Of a stretch of 64,000 nt of DNA, positions 37,086 through 45,221 are shown in pieces. The notes beneath the pieces were generated by a model. The model was not told the DNA's origin, ran no database searches, and was given only the letters and a program-made list of their open reading frames with translations. The stretch is from VAZQ01 sp963771845 (lineage in GTDB: Bacteria; Pseudomonadota; Alphaproteobacteria; Rhizobiales; Xanthobacteraceae): contig CAVYVC010000038.1 of NCBI GenBank assembly GCA_963771845.1, positions 1-64,000 of the forward strand, given 5' to 3'. Position numbers and translations under genes: made by a program. The stretch's first letter is position 1; each line of letters begins with the position of its first letter.

Positions 37086-37126
37086 ATTATAATTAGGACT
37101 GTTGACACGTCAGGTAAATCCTGACG
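37086..37126 (-). promoter_or_regulatory. Kinase-operon promoter with operator-like site 3
   Basis: TATAAT (37086-37091, minus sense) is a perfect -10 box. The palindrome CGTCAG-N7-CTGACG (37108-37126) begins 16 bp upstream and overlaps the place where the -35 box should be. That position suits autoregulation by the response regulator, either as activator at the -35 or as repressor. Confidence 0.68.
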
Positions 37127-37297
37127 GTGAGCACCATCCACAGGGTTTCCGCCCGGGTGCGAACTCATTTGTCAAGGAAATTGGCGGCTTTCGACTTTAG
37201 ACGGCACAAGGGCGCCGAACCCCACCCCAAATTCACTTCAACGGGGTGTCAAATGCTCTCACATATGTCGCGGTGCGGAAGCTGACTGAATCCTTCG

Positions 37298-39404
37298 ATG
37301 ACAATGCGACCAAACGTCCTCAACCCCCTGTTTGCCGCCATCACCACGCTGTCCGGCATCGGGCCGAAACTCGAAAAACTGTTCAATCGATTGCTTGCAC
37401 GAGACGGCACCGCGCGCATTATCGACCTTCTGTTTCATCTTCCGACCGGCGTGATCGACCGCCGTACGCGACCAAAATTGCGCGATATGGTGCTCGATAA
37501 GGTAGTCACGGTTGCAGTCACGGTCGATCGTCACCGCCCGCCCCCGCCGCATCGGCCGCGGGCGCCGTATCAGGTCTATACCAGCGATGAGACAGGCGAT
37601 CTCATCCTTACCTTCTTCAACGCGCGCCAGGATTACCTCCAGAAACTGCTTCCGGTCGGAGAGCGGCGTTACGTTTCGGGCATCATCGAGCTCTATGATG
37701 GGATGCTGCAGATGGTTCACCCCGATCGCATTCTCAGCGAGGCGGATCTGGCCAAAGCCCCCCTCGTCGAACCGGTTTATGCGCTCACCGAGGGCCTAAG
37801 CCTTAATATTGTGAGCAAGGCTGTCATGGCTGCGCTCCCCCGTGTGCCCGATTTGCCGGAGTGGCAAGACCCAAGCTGGGTCGCACGCGAGCGGTTTCCT
37901 TCGTTTCGCGATGCGGTCGCGGCGCTGCACCGCCCATCCGAGCCGCACGACATTTCCGCGGAAGCACCCGCGTGGTCGCGACTTGCCTACGACGAGCTGC
38001 TTGCGGGTCAGCTGGCGTTGGGACTGGTACGCGCGCATGTGAGGCGGCCGAGCGGCCGCGCCACGACCGGAACCGGACACTTGCGAAAGAAATTGATCGA
38101 GACCCTTCCCTATTCGCTGACGCTTTCGCAATCGCGTGCCGTCGCCGAGATTGTTGCCGATCTCTCCAAGCCCGAGCGCATGTTGCGGTTGCTGCAAGGC
38201 GATGTAGGGTCGGGCAAAACCATCGTCGCGATGCTTGCCGCGGCAACGGTCATAGAAGGCGGGCGGCAAGCCGCGCTCATGGCGCCGACAGAAATCCTGG
38301 CGCGCCAACATTTCAATACGATTACGCCGCTCGCCGCCGCGGCCGGTATCAATGTCGCCATTCTCACTGGTCGCGAGCGCGGGCGGGAACGCAGCGCCAT
38401 TCTTGCCCAACTTGCTCTCGGCGAGGTCCACATCCTGATCGGGACGCATGCGTTGTTCCAGGAAGAGGTCGAGTTTCGCGACCTGGGGTTCGCCATCGTC
38501 GACGAACAGCACCGGTTCGGTGTGCACCAGCGATTGGCGTTTACCCGCAAGGGCCAAGCCGTCGACGTCCTCGTGATGACGGCTACGCCGATCCCGCGCA
38601 CGCTGGTGTTGACCTATTTCGGAGATATGGACGTTTCCGAGCTGCGCGAGAAACCCGCTGGGCGTCAGCGTATTGATACGCGCACGATTGCTCTGAGCCG
38701 GCTCGAAGAGGTCGTGCAGGCAGTTGGCCGGGCATTGGCGGCAGGGCACCGCGCCTATTGGGTATGCCCACTGGTGGAGGATTCAGAAATCCGTCGATCT
38801 CGCTGCTGCCGAAGAACGCTACCGCGCGCTGCGGGAGCGCTTCGGCGGCATGGTCGATCTCATTCACGGCCGTCTGAAAGGAACCGAAAAAGATCTGATC
38901 ATGGCGCGTTTCACCGCGGGTGAAACTCGCCTGCTTGTCGCCACCACCGTGATCGAGGTCGGGGTCGATGTGCCGGAAGCCACAGTGATGGTGGTCGAGC
39001 ATGCCGAGCGCTTCGGTCTTGCGCAATTGCATCAGCTGCGCGGACGAATCGGCCGCGGCTCCGAGTCTTCCACTTGTCTGCTGCTCTACCGGGCGCCGCT
39101 CGGCGAGACCGCGAAGGCCCGCCTTGCGATCATGCGCGAGACAGAGGACGGCTTTCGGATCGCAGAGGAAGATCTCAAGTTACGAGGAGAAGGAGACGTG
39201 CTCGGCACGCGGCAATCCGGAATGCCAGGCTTTCGCATTGCCCGCATCGATGTCCACGCGAAGTTTCTGGGACCAGCACGCGACGACGCCGCGCTCATCC
39301 TGGCACGCGATCCGACGCTTGCATCAGCACGCGGAGAGGCGCTGCGCAACCTGCTTTATTTATTCGAGCGGGACGAGGCCATCCGGCTGCTTCGAGCGGG
39401 ATGA
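37298..39404 (+). pseudogene. recG: ATP-dependent DNA helicase RecG, frameshifted
   Basis: The wedge/OB part (TLSGIGPKLEKLFNRLL) and helicase core are in frame 1: GDVGSGKTIVAMLAAATVIE, APTEILARQHF, VDEQHRFGVHQR, MTATPIPRTLVLTYFGDMDV. After VCPLVEDSE the frame is lost at 38787-38789 (GAAATCC) and resumes as SVDLAAAEERYRALRERFGG, then VATTVIEVGVDVPEATVMVV and QLRGRIGRGSESS to the stop at 39404. Removing one A restores a normal protein of about 702 residues. RecG remodels stalled forks and Holliday junctions. Because conservation is high on both sides, an assembly error is at least as likely as a real mutation. The 3-prime end overlaps the convergent DUF502 gene by 45 bp. Confidence 0.87.
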
Positions 39405-40214
39405 GGAGGAGGGGGATGATGTCGGTGGCGCCGTTGGAGGACTGGCCGCGCGGCTTGCTCCCGTTGCGCCGGCCAGTCTCGCGGTTTCGGCAAGCGCAGC
39501 GAGCTTCTTTTGTTGGTCACCACCCCCGGGCTGCGCCATGCCAGCAGACATGATCAGCGTCATCGCCGCCTCAACCGAGATGTCGAGCTCGACGATATCT
39601 TGTCTTGGCACATAGAAGAAGAAGCCCGTCGTTGGATTGGGCGTGCACGGCATGAACGCGGCGACGTGCTCGCCATCGGGCAATCGCGCCGCAATGTCGG
39701 GGCTCGCGGGATTCGAAAGAAAGACGAGCGACCACGTTCCCGGCGAAGGGAATTGGATCAGCCCCACGCGCCGGAAGCTCGTTCCGGCTTTGGCGAAGAT
39801 CGTCTCGAAGATCTGTTTGAGGCTCTTGTAGAGCGGCCGCACCACCGGCATCCGGTTGAGGATATTCTCGCCCGCCTCGATCAGCTTGCGGCCGACGAGG
39901 TTCGCAGTGAGAAAGCCGAGGAGCGTCAGAGCCACGAGCGCAAGAATGAGACCCAGCCCTGGAATCTTCCCCGGCAGATAGGTCTCGGGCCGATAGGCGA
40001 CCGGAATGAACGGACGGACCAGATCGTCCACCCAGTTGATGAACCACCAGGTTAGACTGATGGTGATATAGAGCGGCCCGACAAGAATAAGGCCGGTCAA
40101 AAAATAGTTGCGCAATCGGCTGACCACGCCATGGTGGTAGGGCCGCTCAGGCTCGCTCGCCGAAACGCTTGCCGTTCGAGGCCGTATCCCTTGATTTCCG
40201 TCGATTTCAGTCAT
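39360..40214 (-). CDS. DUF502 family membrane protein
   Basis: 284 residues from the ATG at 40214 (MTEIDGNQG). Two hydrophobic segments (NYFLTGLILVGPLYITISLT and LGLILALVALTLLGFLTANL) flank a short loop, followed by the conserved soluble DUF502 part: EAGENILNRMPVVRPLYKSL, QIFETIFAKAGTSFRRVGLI, PSPGTWSLVFLSN, MPCTPNPTTGFFFYVPR. The tail after about residue 245 is low-complexity Ser/Pro/Ala. Function is unknown; the family often lies near recG and glmS in this order. It follows glmS in the same direction with 66 bp between. Confidence 0.88.
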   Translation of the reverse strand: MTEIDGNQGIRPRTASVSASEPERPYHHGVVSRLRNYFLTGLILVGPLYITISLTWWFINWVDDLVRPFIPVAYRPETYLPGKIPGLGLILALVALTLLGFLTANLVGRKLIEAGENILNRMPVVRPLYKSLKQIFETIFAKAGTSFRRVGLIQFPSPGTWSLVFLSNPASPDIAARLPDGEHVAAFMPCTPNPTTGFFFYVPRQDIVELDISVEAAMTLIMSAGMAQPGGGDQQKKLAALAETARLAGATGASRAASPPTAPPTSSPSSSSRSKQPDGLVPLE

Positions 40215-40280
40215 GCGACAACTTAACGCCAACCGTGCCGGATGAGGAGCCCGCGAGGAACAGGATAGGCGCGGGCCAGA

Positions 40281-42107
40281 TCACTCCACCGTGACAGACT
40301 TGGCGAGGTTTCGCGGCTGATCCACATCGGTACCCATCACCACAGCCGTATGGTACGCAATCAGCTGCACCGGAATGGCGTAGACCAGCGGCGTTACCGT
40401 GGCCGGCATAGCCGGAAGGGCAATCGTAGGCAAGGACTTCTCCTGCACCTCATGGGCGCCCTGCGGATCAGTGATCAGAATGATCTTGCCGCGCCGCGCA
40501 GCGACCTCCTGGAGATTCGACAGCGTCTTCTCGAAGATCCGGTCGAATGGTGCAATGACGATGACCGGCATGTTTTCGTCAATGAGCGCGATCGGTCCAT
40601 GCTTGAGTTCGCCGGCGGCATAGCCTTCGGCATGAATGTAGGAGATTTCCTTGAGCTTGAGGGCGCCTTCAAGCGCAATGGGGAAGCTCGTTCCACGGCC
40701 GAGATAAAGGACGTTTCGGCTTTTTGCGAGATCGACCGCAAGCCGCTCGATCTGCGGCTCGAGCGCCAGGGCCTCGATCATCAGACGCGGCACTTCGACC
40801 AGCGCGCGCACGAGCTTGTGCTCGTCCTCCTCGGACAGCACGCCGCGTGCGCGGCCGGCTTTGATCGCAAGGCAGGCGAGCACTGCGAGCTGACAGGTGA
40901 ATGCCTTGCTCGAAGCCACCCCGATCTCGGGGCCGGCCAGCGTCGGCATCACGGCATCGCTTTCGCGCGCAATCGTTGAACTCGGAACATTCACGATCGC
41001 AAGCGCGTGCTGGCCCTGCTCCCTGGCATAGCGCAACGTGGCAAGGGTGTCCGCCGTCTCTCCCGATTGCGAGATGAAGACGGCGAGATCGCCGGAATTG
41101 AGAGGCGCCTCGCGATAGCGGAATTCGGAAGCGACGTCGATTTCGACCGGCAGCCGCGCGTAGCGCTCAAGCCAATATTTGGCAACCAAACCGGCATAGT
41201 AAGACGTGCCGCAGGCCGATATCGACACGCGCTGGAGCGTGCGCAGATCGAACGGAAGCTCGATCGGGAGCCGCACGCATTCAGCCGACATGTCGAGATA
41301 GTGTGCGAGCGTGTGCCGGACCACCTCAGGCTGCTCATGAATCTCCTTGGCCATGAAGTGGCGGTAGTTGCCCTTGTCGACCATGAGCGCGGACGCGGTA
41401 GAGCGCAGGATGGGACGCTCAACCTTATTGCCCTCGGCATCGCGGATGTCTGCGCCATTGCGGGTGAGAATGGCCGAATCGCCATCTTCGAGGTAGCTGA
41501 TGGATTCGGTGAACGGAGCGAGTGCAATGGCATCGGAGCCCAGAAACATCTCGCCCTCGCCATAACCGATTGCCAGCGGCGAGCCTTTGCGCGCGCCGAC
41601 AAGAAGATTCTCTTCGCCGGTGAACAGAAACGCGAGCGCGAATGCTCCCCGCAACCGTGGCAGCGCCGCCGCGACCGCTTCGGCCGGCGCACGGCCGTTC
41701 TTCATCTCCTGCGTAACAAGATGCGCGACAACCTCGGTATCGGTTTGCGAACCGAAGCGTGCGCCCTTTTTCTCGAGCTCCGCACGCAGTTCGCGAAAGT
41801 TCTCAATAATGCCGTTGTGAACCACCGCGAGGCGATCCGTGGCATGGGGATGTGCATTGGACTCGGTTGGCTCGCCGTGGGTCGCCCAGCGCGTGTGGCC
41901 GATGCCGATAGTGCCCTGGAGCGGGTCGCTTGCGAGCCGCACCTCCAGATTTCGCAGTTTGCCCTCGGCACGCCGTCGCGCGAGTTGCCCGCCTTCGAGG
42001 GTGGCCACGCCGGCCGAGTCATAGCCGCGATATTCCAGCCGTTTGAGCGCGTCGACGAGCGAGGCCGCGACAGGCTCACGTCCGAGTATCCCAACGATTC
42101 CGCACAT
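40281..42107 (-). CDS. glmS: Glutamine-fructose-6-phosphate aminotransferase (isomerizing)
   Basis: Makes glucosamine-6-phosphate from fructose-6-phosphate and glutamine, the entry step to UDP-GlcNAc for peptidoglycan and lipid A. The start must be the ATG at 42107, because Met removal exposes the N-terminal Cys nucleophile of MCGIVGILG. 608 residues. Glutaminase motifs GIGHTRWATHGEPTESNAHP and VVHNGIIENFRELR are followed by two SIS domains (SACGTSYYAG, ISQSGETADTLATLRYA, LGRGTSFPIALEGALKLKEI) and the C-terminal QPRNLAKSVTVE. It probably shares a transcription unit with glmU upstream. A repeat fills the gap between them; I see no glmS-type riboswitch. Confidence 0.97.
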   Translation of the reverse strand: MCGIVGILGREPVAASLVDALKRLEYRGYDSAGVATLEGGQLARRRAEGKLRNLEVRLASDPLQGTIGIGHTRWATHGEPTESNAHPHATDRLAVVHNGIIENFRELRAELEKKGARFGSQTDTEVVAHLVTQEMKNGRAPAEAVAAALPRLRGAFALAFLFTGEENLLVGARKGSPLAIGYGEGEMFLGSDAIALAPFTESISYLEDGDSAILTRNGADIRDAEGNKVERPILRSTASALMVDKGNYRHFMAKEIHEQPEVVRHTLAHYLDMSAECVRLPIELPFDLRTLQRVSISACGTSYYAGLVAKYWLERYARLPVEIDVASEFRYREAPLNSGDLAVFISQSGETADTLATLRYAREQGQHALAIVNVPSSTIARESDAVMPTLAGPEIGVASSKAFTCQLAVLACLAIKAGRARGVLSEEDEHKLVRALVEVPRLMIEALALEPQIERLAVDLAKSRNVLYLGRGTSFPIALEGALKLKEISYIHAEGYAAGELKHGPIALIDENMPVIVIAPFDRIFEKTLSNLQEVAARRGKIILITDPQGAHEVQEKSLPTIALPAMPATVTPLVYAIPVQLIAYHTAVVMGTDVDQPRNLAKSVTVE

Positions 42108-42152
42108 GCGAGCGAGTGCTCCCATTCCTTGAGAGCGGGACGACTTTTCGTC

Positions 42153-42256
42153 GATTCGTCATCCCGCTCTACGTCTTTGTTTGAGCATGTCCTTTCTCGC
42201 AAAACCGGTTCCCACCCTCGGGTCAAGCCCGAGGGCAGGCTTTTGCGGGACATGCT
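42153..42256. repeat. Second intergenic repeat family, copy B
   Basis: Counterpart of 15205-15281: GATTCGTCATCCCGCTC, GTCTTTGTTTGAGCATGTCC and AAAACCGGTTCCCAC, closing with GCGGGACATGCT. It carries an additional inner hairpin, CCCTCGGG with CCCGAGGG (42215-42235), that copy A lacks. The rest of the 42108-42414 gap shows no gene. Confidence 0.8.
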
Positions 42257-42414
42257 CTACTTGCGCTGACGCGTAATAGCGCAGCGCGGATGTAGCGGCC
42301 TTGAACGCCGGCACGAAAATCAAAATACCTAACAAGTTGTGACAATTAAGGCTAACGGGCCGCCTGGGCCGCGGGGCCTGCGCCGCGCAAAGTTCAGCTC
42401 ATTCGCCGAATAGG

Positions 42415-43776
42415 TTACGTGCGCCGCTTCTTGGCGGCCGTTTTGGCCTCGTGCACGCGCTGGGCCCAGTTCTCCTTAATGACCTGACGGCCACGGGCGA
42501 CTGCAAGCGCCTGTGGCGGTACATCCTGGGTGATCACCGAGCCCGAGCCGACATAGGCGCCGTCTCCGACCTTTACCGGCGCGACAAGCGCGGAATTCGA
42601 TCCAATGAAGGCATTCTTTCCAATCTCAGTGCGGTGCTTGGCGATGCCATCGTAATTGCACGTGATCGTGCCGGCACCGATATTTGCGCCCGCCCCAACG
42701 GTTGCGTCACCGATATAGCTGAGGTGATTGGCCTTGGCGCCCGCTTCGATCACCGCCTCCTTGACCTCGACGAAATTGCCAATATGCACATCGGCCTCAA
42801 GACGCGCGCCGGGGCGCAGTCTGGCATAGGGTCCAACGATTGCTCCCTTCCCGACGGAAGCATGGTCGAGATGGGAGAATGAACGGATCACTGCGTTGTC
42901 AGCGACCGAAACGCCGGGGCCGAAGACGACGAACGGCTCAACGACGACATCGCGCCCAAAAGTCGTGTCAGCGCACAAAAACACTGTTTCCGGCGCAACC
43001 AGGGTAACGCCCGCCTCCAACGCTGCTTCGCGCAGCCGGTGCTGCAGGGCAGCTTCGGATTGGGCAAGCTGAGCCTTGCTGTTGATTCCTTGCACTTCGT
43101 CCTCCTCGGTCTCGATTACGACCGCCTTGCCACCCTTGGCTCGCACGATCGCTACCGTATCGGTGAGGTAAAATTCGCCCTTGTTGTTGTCGTTGTTGAT
43201 GCGACTAAGGACTGAAAGGGCACTTGCCCCGGCAAACCCCATCAATCCTGCATTGCACAGATCGATTGCGCGCTCAGCTGGGCTTGCATCCAGTTCCTCC
43301 CGAATGGCGATGATCTCCCCATCATCGAGCAATATGCGCCCATAGCCGGCCGGATTCTTGGCGCGAAACCCGAGCACGACCAGCGCCGCGCCAGCGGCGA
43401 GAGCGTCGCGCATTCGGTTTAGGGTCTGTGGCCGGATGAGTGGCGTGTCGGCGAAGATGACAAGAATGTCGTCGAATTCGCGCGCAAGGGCGCCGCGAGC
43501 CGCCAGGACCGCATGGGCGGTCCCCCGGCGCTCAATCTGGGTAAAGATTTCCGCCCCTGGAATGACCCGTCTGGCCTCGGCAGCAACGCTGTCGCCGTCG
43601 GGGCCGATGACCACAGCCGTCGCGCTCCCGCCCGCCTTGCGTACGGCTTCGAGGCTGTGGGCCAGCAGCGAGCGTCCTGCAATTGCATGCAGCACCTTAG
43701 GGCGTGCGGAACGCATGCGGGTGCCCTCGCCGGCCGCCAGCACGATGGCAAGGCATGTGCGCTTATTATTGGTCAC
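42415..43776 (-). CDS. glmU: Bifunctional UDP-GlcNAc pyrophosphorylase / GlcN-1-P acetyltransferase
   Basis: Last two steps to UDP-GlcNAc: acetylation of glucosamine-1-phosphate and uridylyl transfer. 453 residues from GTG 43776, chosen because GGAGGG lies four bases upstream; the frame is open to 43821. The N-terminal half has LAIVLAAGEGTRMRSARPKV and FADTPLIRPQTL. The C-terminal half is a left-handed beta-helix of hexapeptide repeats with RPGARLEADVHIGNFVEVKE, KANHLSYIGDATVGAGANIG and the acetyl-CoA site GTITCNYDG. It precedes glmS in the same direction. Confidence 0.96.
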   Translation of the reverse strand: MTNNKRTCLAIVLAAGEGTRMRSARPKVLHAIAGRSLLAHSLEAVRKAGGSATAVVIGPDGDSVAAEARRVIPGAEIFTQIERRGTAHAVLAARGALAREFDDILVIFADTPLIRPQTLNRMRDALAAGAALVVLGFRAKNPAGYGRILLDDGEIIAIREELDASPAERAIDLCNAGLMGFAGASALSVLSRINNDNNKGEFYLTDTVAIVRAKGGKAVVIETEEDEVQGINSKAQLAQSEAALQHRLREAALEAGVTLVAPETVFLCADTTFGRDVVVEPFVVFGPGVSVADNAVIRSFSHLDHASVGKGAIVGPYARLRPGARLEADVHIGNFVEVKEAVIEAGAKANHLSYIGDATVGAGANIGAGTITCNYDGIAKHRTEIGKNAFIGSNSALVAPVKVGDGAYVGSGSVITQDVPPQALAVARGRQVIKENWAQRVHEAKTAAKKRRT

Positions 43777-43922
43777 CGCACCCTCCGAATAGCATCGAGG
43801 GCTCATATCCGAGCCGGCCACGGGTGGAAAGCTGGGAATTCGCGGACAAGTCTTCGCCCAAAATTCGATCCCCTCGCCTCCTCTGATACCATCACTGCGG
43901 GCCTGATTTGGGGAGCTGCATC

Positions 43923-44819
43923 ATGGCAGCAACTGCACGTGCTTCCGTTCCGGCGCAAAAGCAGCCGGCATTCGATATGCGATCCTTGTGGCGCGTCGCG
44001 AGCTGGGGCACTGCGGCGGGCTTGGCGCTATTTCTGGCCGCTCTCGCAGGCTATTCGGAAACCGGCTCGCGGCGCCTTACGACCGCGCTCAATGGGCCAG
44101 GGACGGGAACTCAAGAGGCTCCGATTGCCTCGCGCGAGGGTGATAACGACCGCGCCGCCTCCTCACAAGCGTTGCGCGCCCTGGCGGCCGACCGCGATCA
44201 ACTCGACGCCCGGCTCAGCATGATTGAACGGCACCTCGATGATCTGACCGGCTCAATCAAAGCGCAAGCGGCAAGTCAAAGCCTGGTACCTTCCGGCCCG
44301 GTTTCGTCAGGTCCGCCGGTCCCCTCCCCCGCGCGACAGGCCGCCCAGCCGATGCCCCCCGAGACAGCCAGCCCCGGCAATGCATCGATCGACGCCCGTT
44401 CAGACTCGGTCCCCGCGACGGGCGTCGCGTCAGCGCAACATGCTTCATCAGCCGAGGAGTCGAAAACGCAGTTTGGTGTCGATATCGGCGCCGCTGCGAA
44501 TTTCGATGGCTTGCGCCAATTGTGGAGCGCGACCAAGAGCAGCAATGCGGCACCGTTCGAAGCTCTCAGCCCAATTGTTGGCATCAACGAGAGCGGCAGA
44601 GGACGCGCCCCCGAGTTGCGACTGATCGTTGGTCCTTTCCCGGATGCGGAGACGGCGGTGCGGTGGTGCACGACCCTTGCCGCCACCAACCGGTTTTGCC
44701 AGCTTTCATCTTTCGAAGGTCAACGCTTGACGGACGCGGACAGGGTGATCGAGCGCAAACCGCCGCCGAGAACAGCCCCACGGCTTCAACCAGCGCCAAG
44801 ACTGTTCGGGCTGTTCTGA
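43923..44819 (+). CDS. Membrane-anchored protein with SPOR-like C-terminus
   Basis: 298 residues from the ATG at 43923, with GGGGAG eight bases upstream. One transmembrane helix (WGTAAGLALFLAALAGYSET, about 27-46) is followed by a predicted coiled coil (LAADRDQLDARLSMIERHLD), a long Pro/Ser/Ala linker, and a C-terminal domain with LRLIVGPFPDAETAVRWCTT and ATNRFCQLSSFEGQRL. That resembles the SPOR fold, in which GPF and paired cysteines are common, and which binds denuded peptidoglycan. I infer an inner-membrane protein reaching the cell wall, not a named one. It is divergent from glmU and 3 bp from the next gene. Confidence 0.7.
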   Translation: MAATARASVPAQKQPAFDMRSLWRVASWGTAAGLALFLAALAGYSETGSRRLTTALNGPGTGTQEAPIASREGDNDRAASSQALRALAADRDQLDARLSMIERHLDDLTGSIKAQAASQSLVPSGPVSSGPPVPSPARQAAQPMPPETASPGNASIDARSDSVPATGVASAQHASSAEESKTQFGVDIGAAANFDGLRQLWSATKSSNAAPFEALSPIVGINESGRGRAPELRLIVGPFPDAETAVRWCTTLAATNRFCQLSSFEGQRLTDADRVIERKPPPRTAPRLQPAPRLFGLF

Positions 44820-44822
44820 GTG

Positions 44823-45221
44823 ATGAACGACGGAGAAGCTGCGCCTGATCGGCTGTTCCGTCTCAGCCGGCGCGAGCTAAGCCTGGTTGGCATTTCCACC
44901 GTTATTGCATTTGCTGGCGCGTACTATCTGCGCTACCACGGAATCGAAAACTCGCAGGTTGCGCTCGCATGCCAGGCCGGTGCCGGTACTTGGTTCTGCG
45001 AAACCCTCAAGCTCGTAACCGGCCTGTTCAGGCACTCTGGTTTCGGCTTGAGCGCGCTCGTTGCGGCCTCGTTGAATCTGATCCATCCCTCCCTTGTTCT
45101 GTTCACGTTCGCGCTCGTCACCGCCGCGCTCGGCCTGACCTTGTACAATGCCGGTCTTTGCGGATTTGCGGCCGCCCTTCTTATGCTCAGCTTTGCGCGT
45201 CGCGTGCCCGAAACAATATGA
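44823..45221 (+). CDS. Small membrane protein of unknown function
   Basis: 132 residues from the ATG at 44823 (a GTG lies one codon before). Four hydrophobic segments: LSLVGISTVIAFAGAYYL, the middle around WFCETLKLVTGLFRHSGFGL, LVLFTFALVTAALGLTLYNA and CGFAAALLMLSFA. It carries four cysteines. I recognise no family. It follows the SPOR-like gene so closely that the two must be co-transcribed. Its 3-prime end overlaps the convergent ndvC-like gene by 35 bp. Confidence 0.7.
   Translation: MNDGEAAPDRLFRLSRRELSLVGISTVIAFAGAYYLRYHGIENSQVALACQAGAGTWFCETLKLVTGLFRHSGFGLSALVAASLNLIHPSLVLFTFALVTAALGLTLYNAGLCGFAAALLMLSFARRVPETI

Noticed and set aside
41007..42269. 420-codon + frame opposite glmS
   Set aside because: Antisense shadow; glmS on the minus strand has every catalytic motif.
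42108..42414. glmS riboswitch or ribozyme upstream of glmS
   Set aside because: The gap holds a dispersed repeat; I see no conserved glmS ribozyme core, and that class is typical of Gram-positive bacteria.
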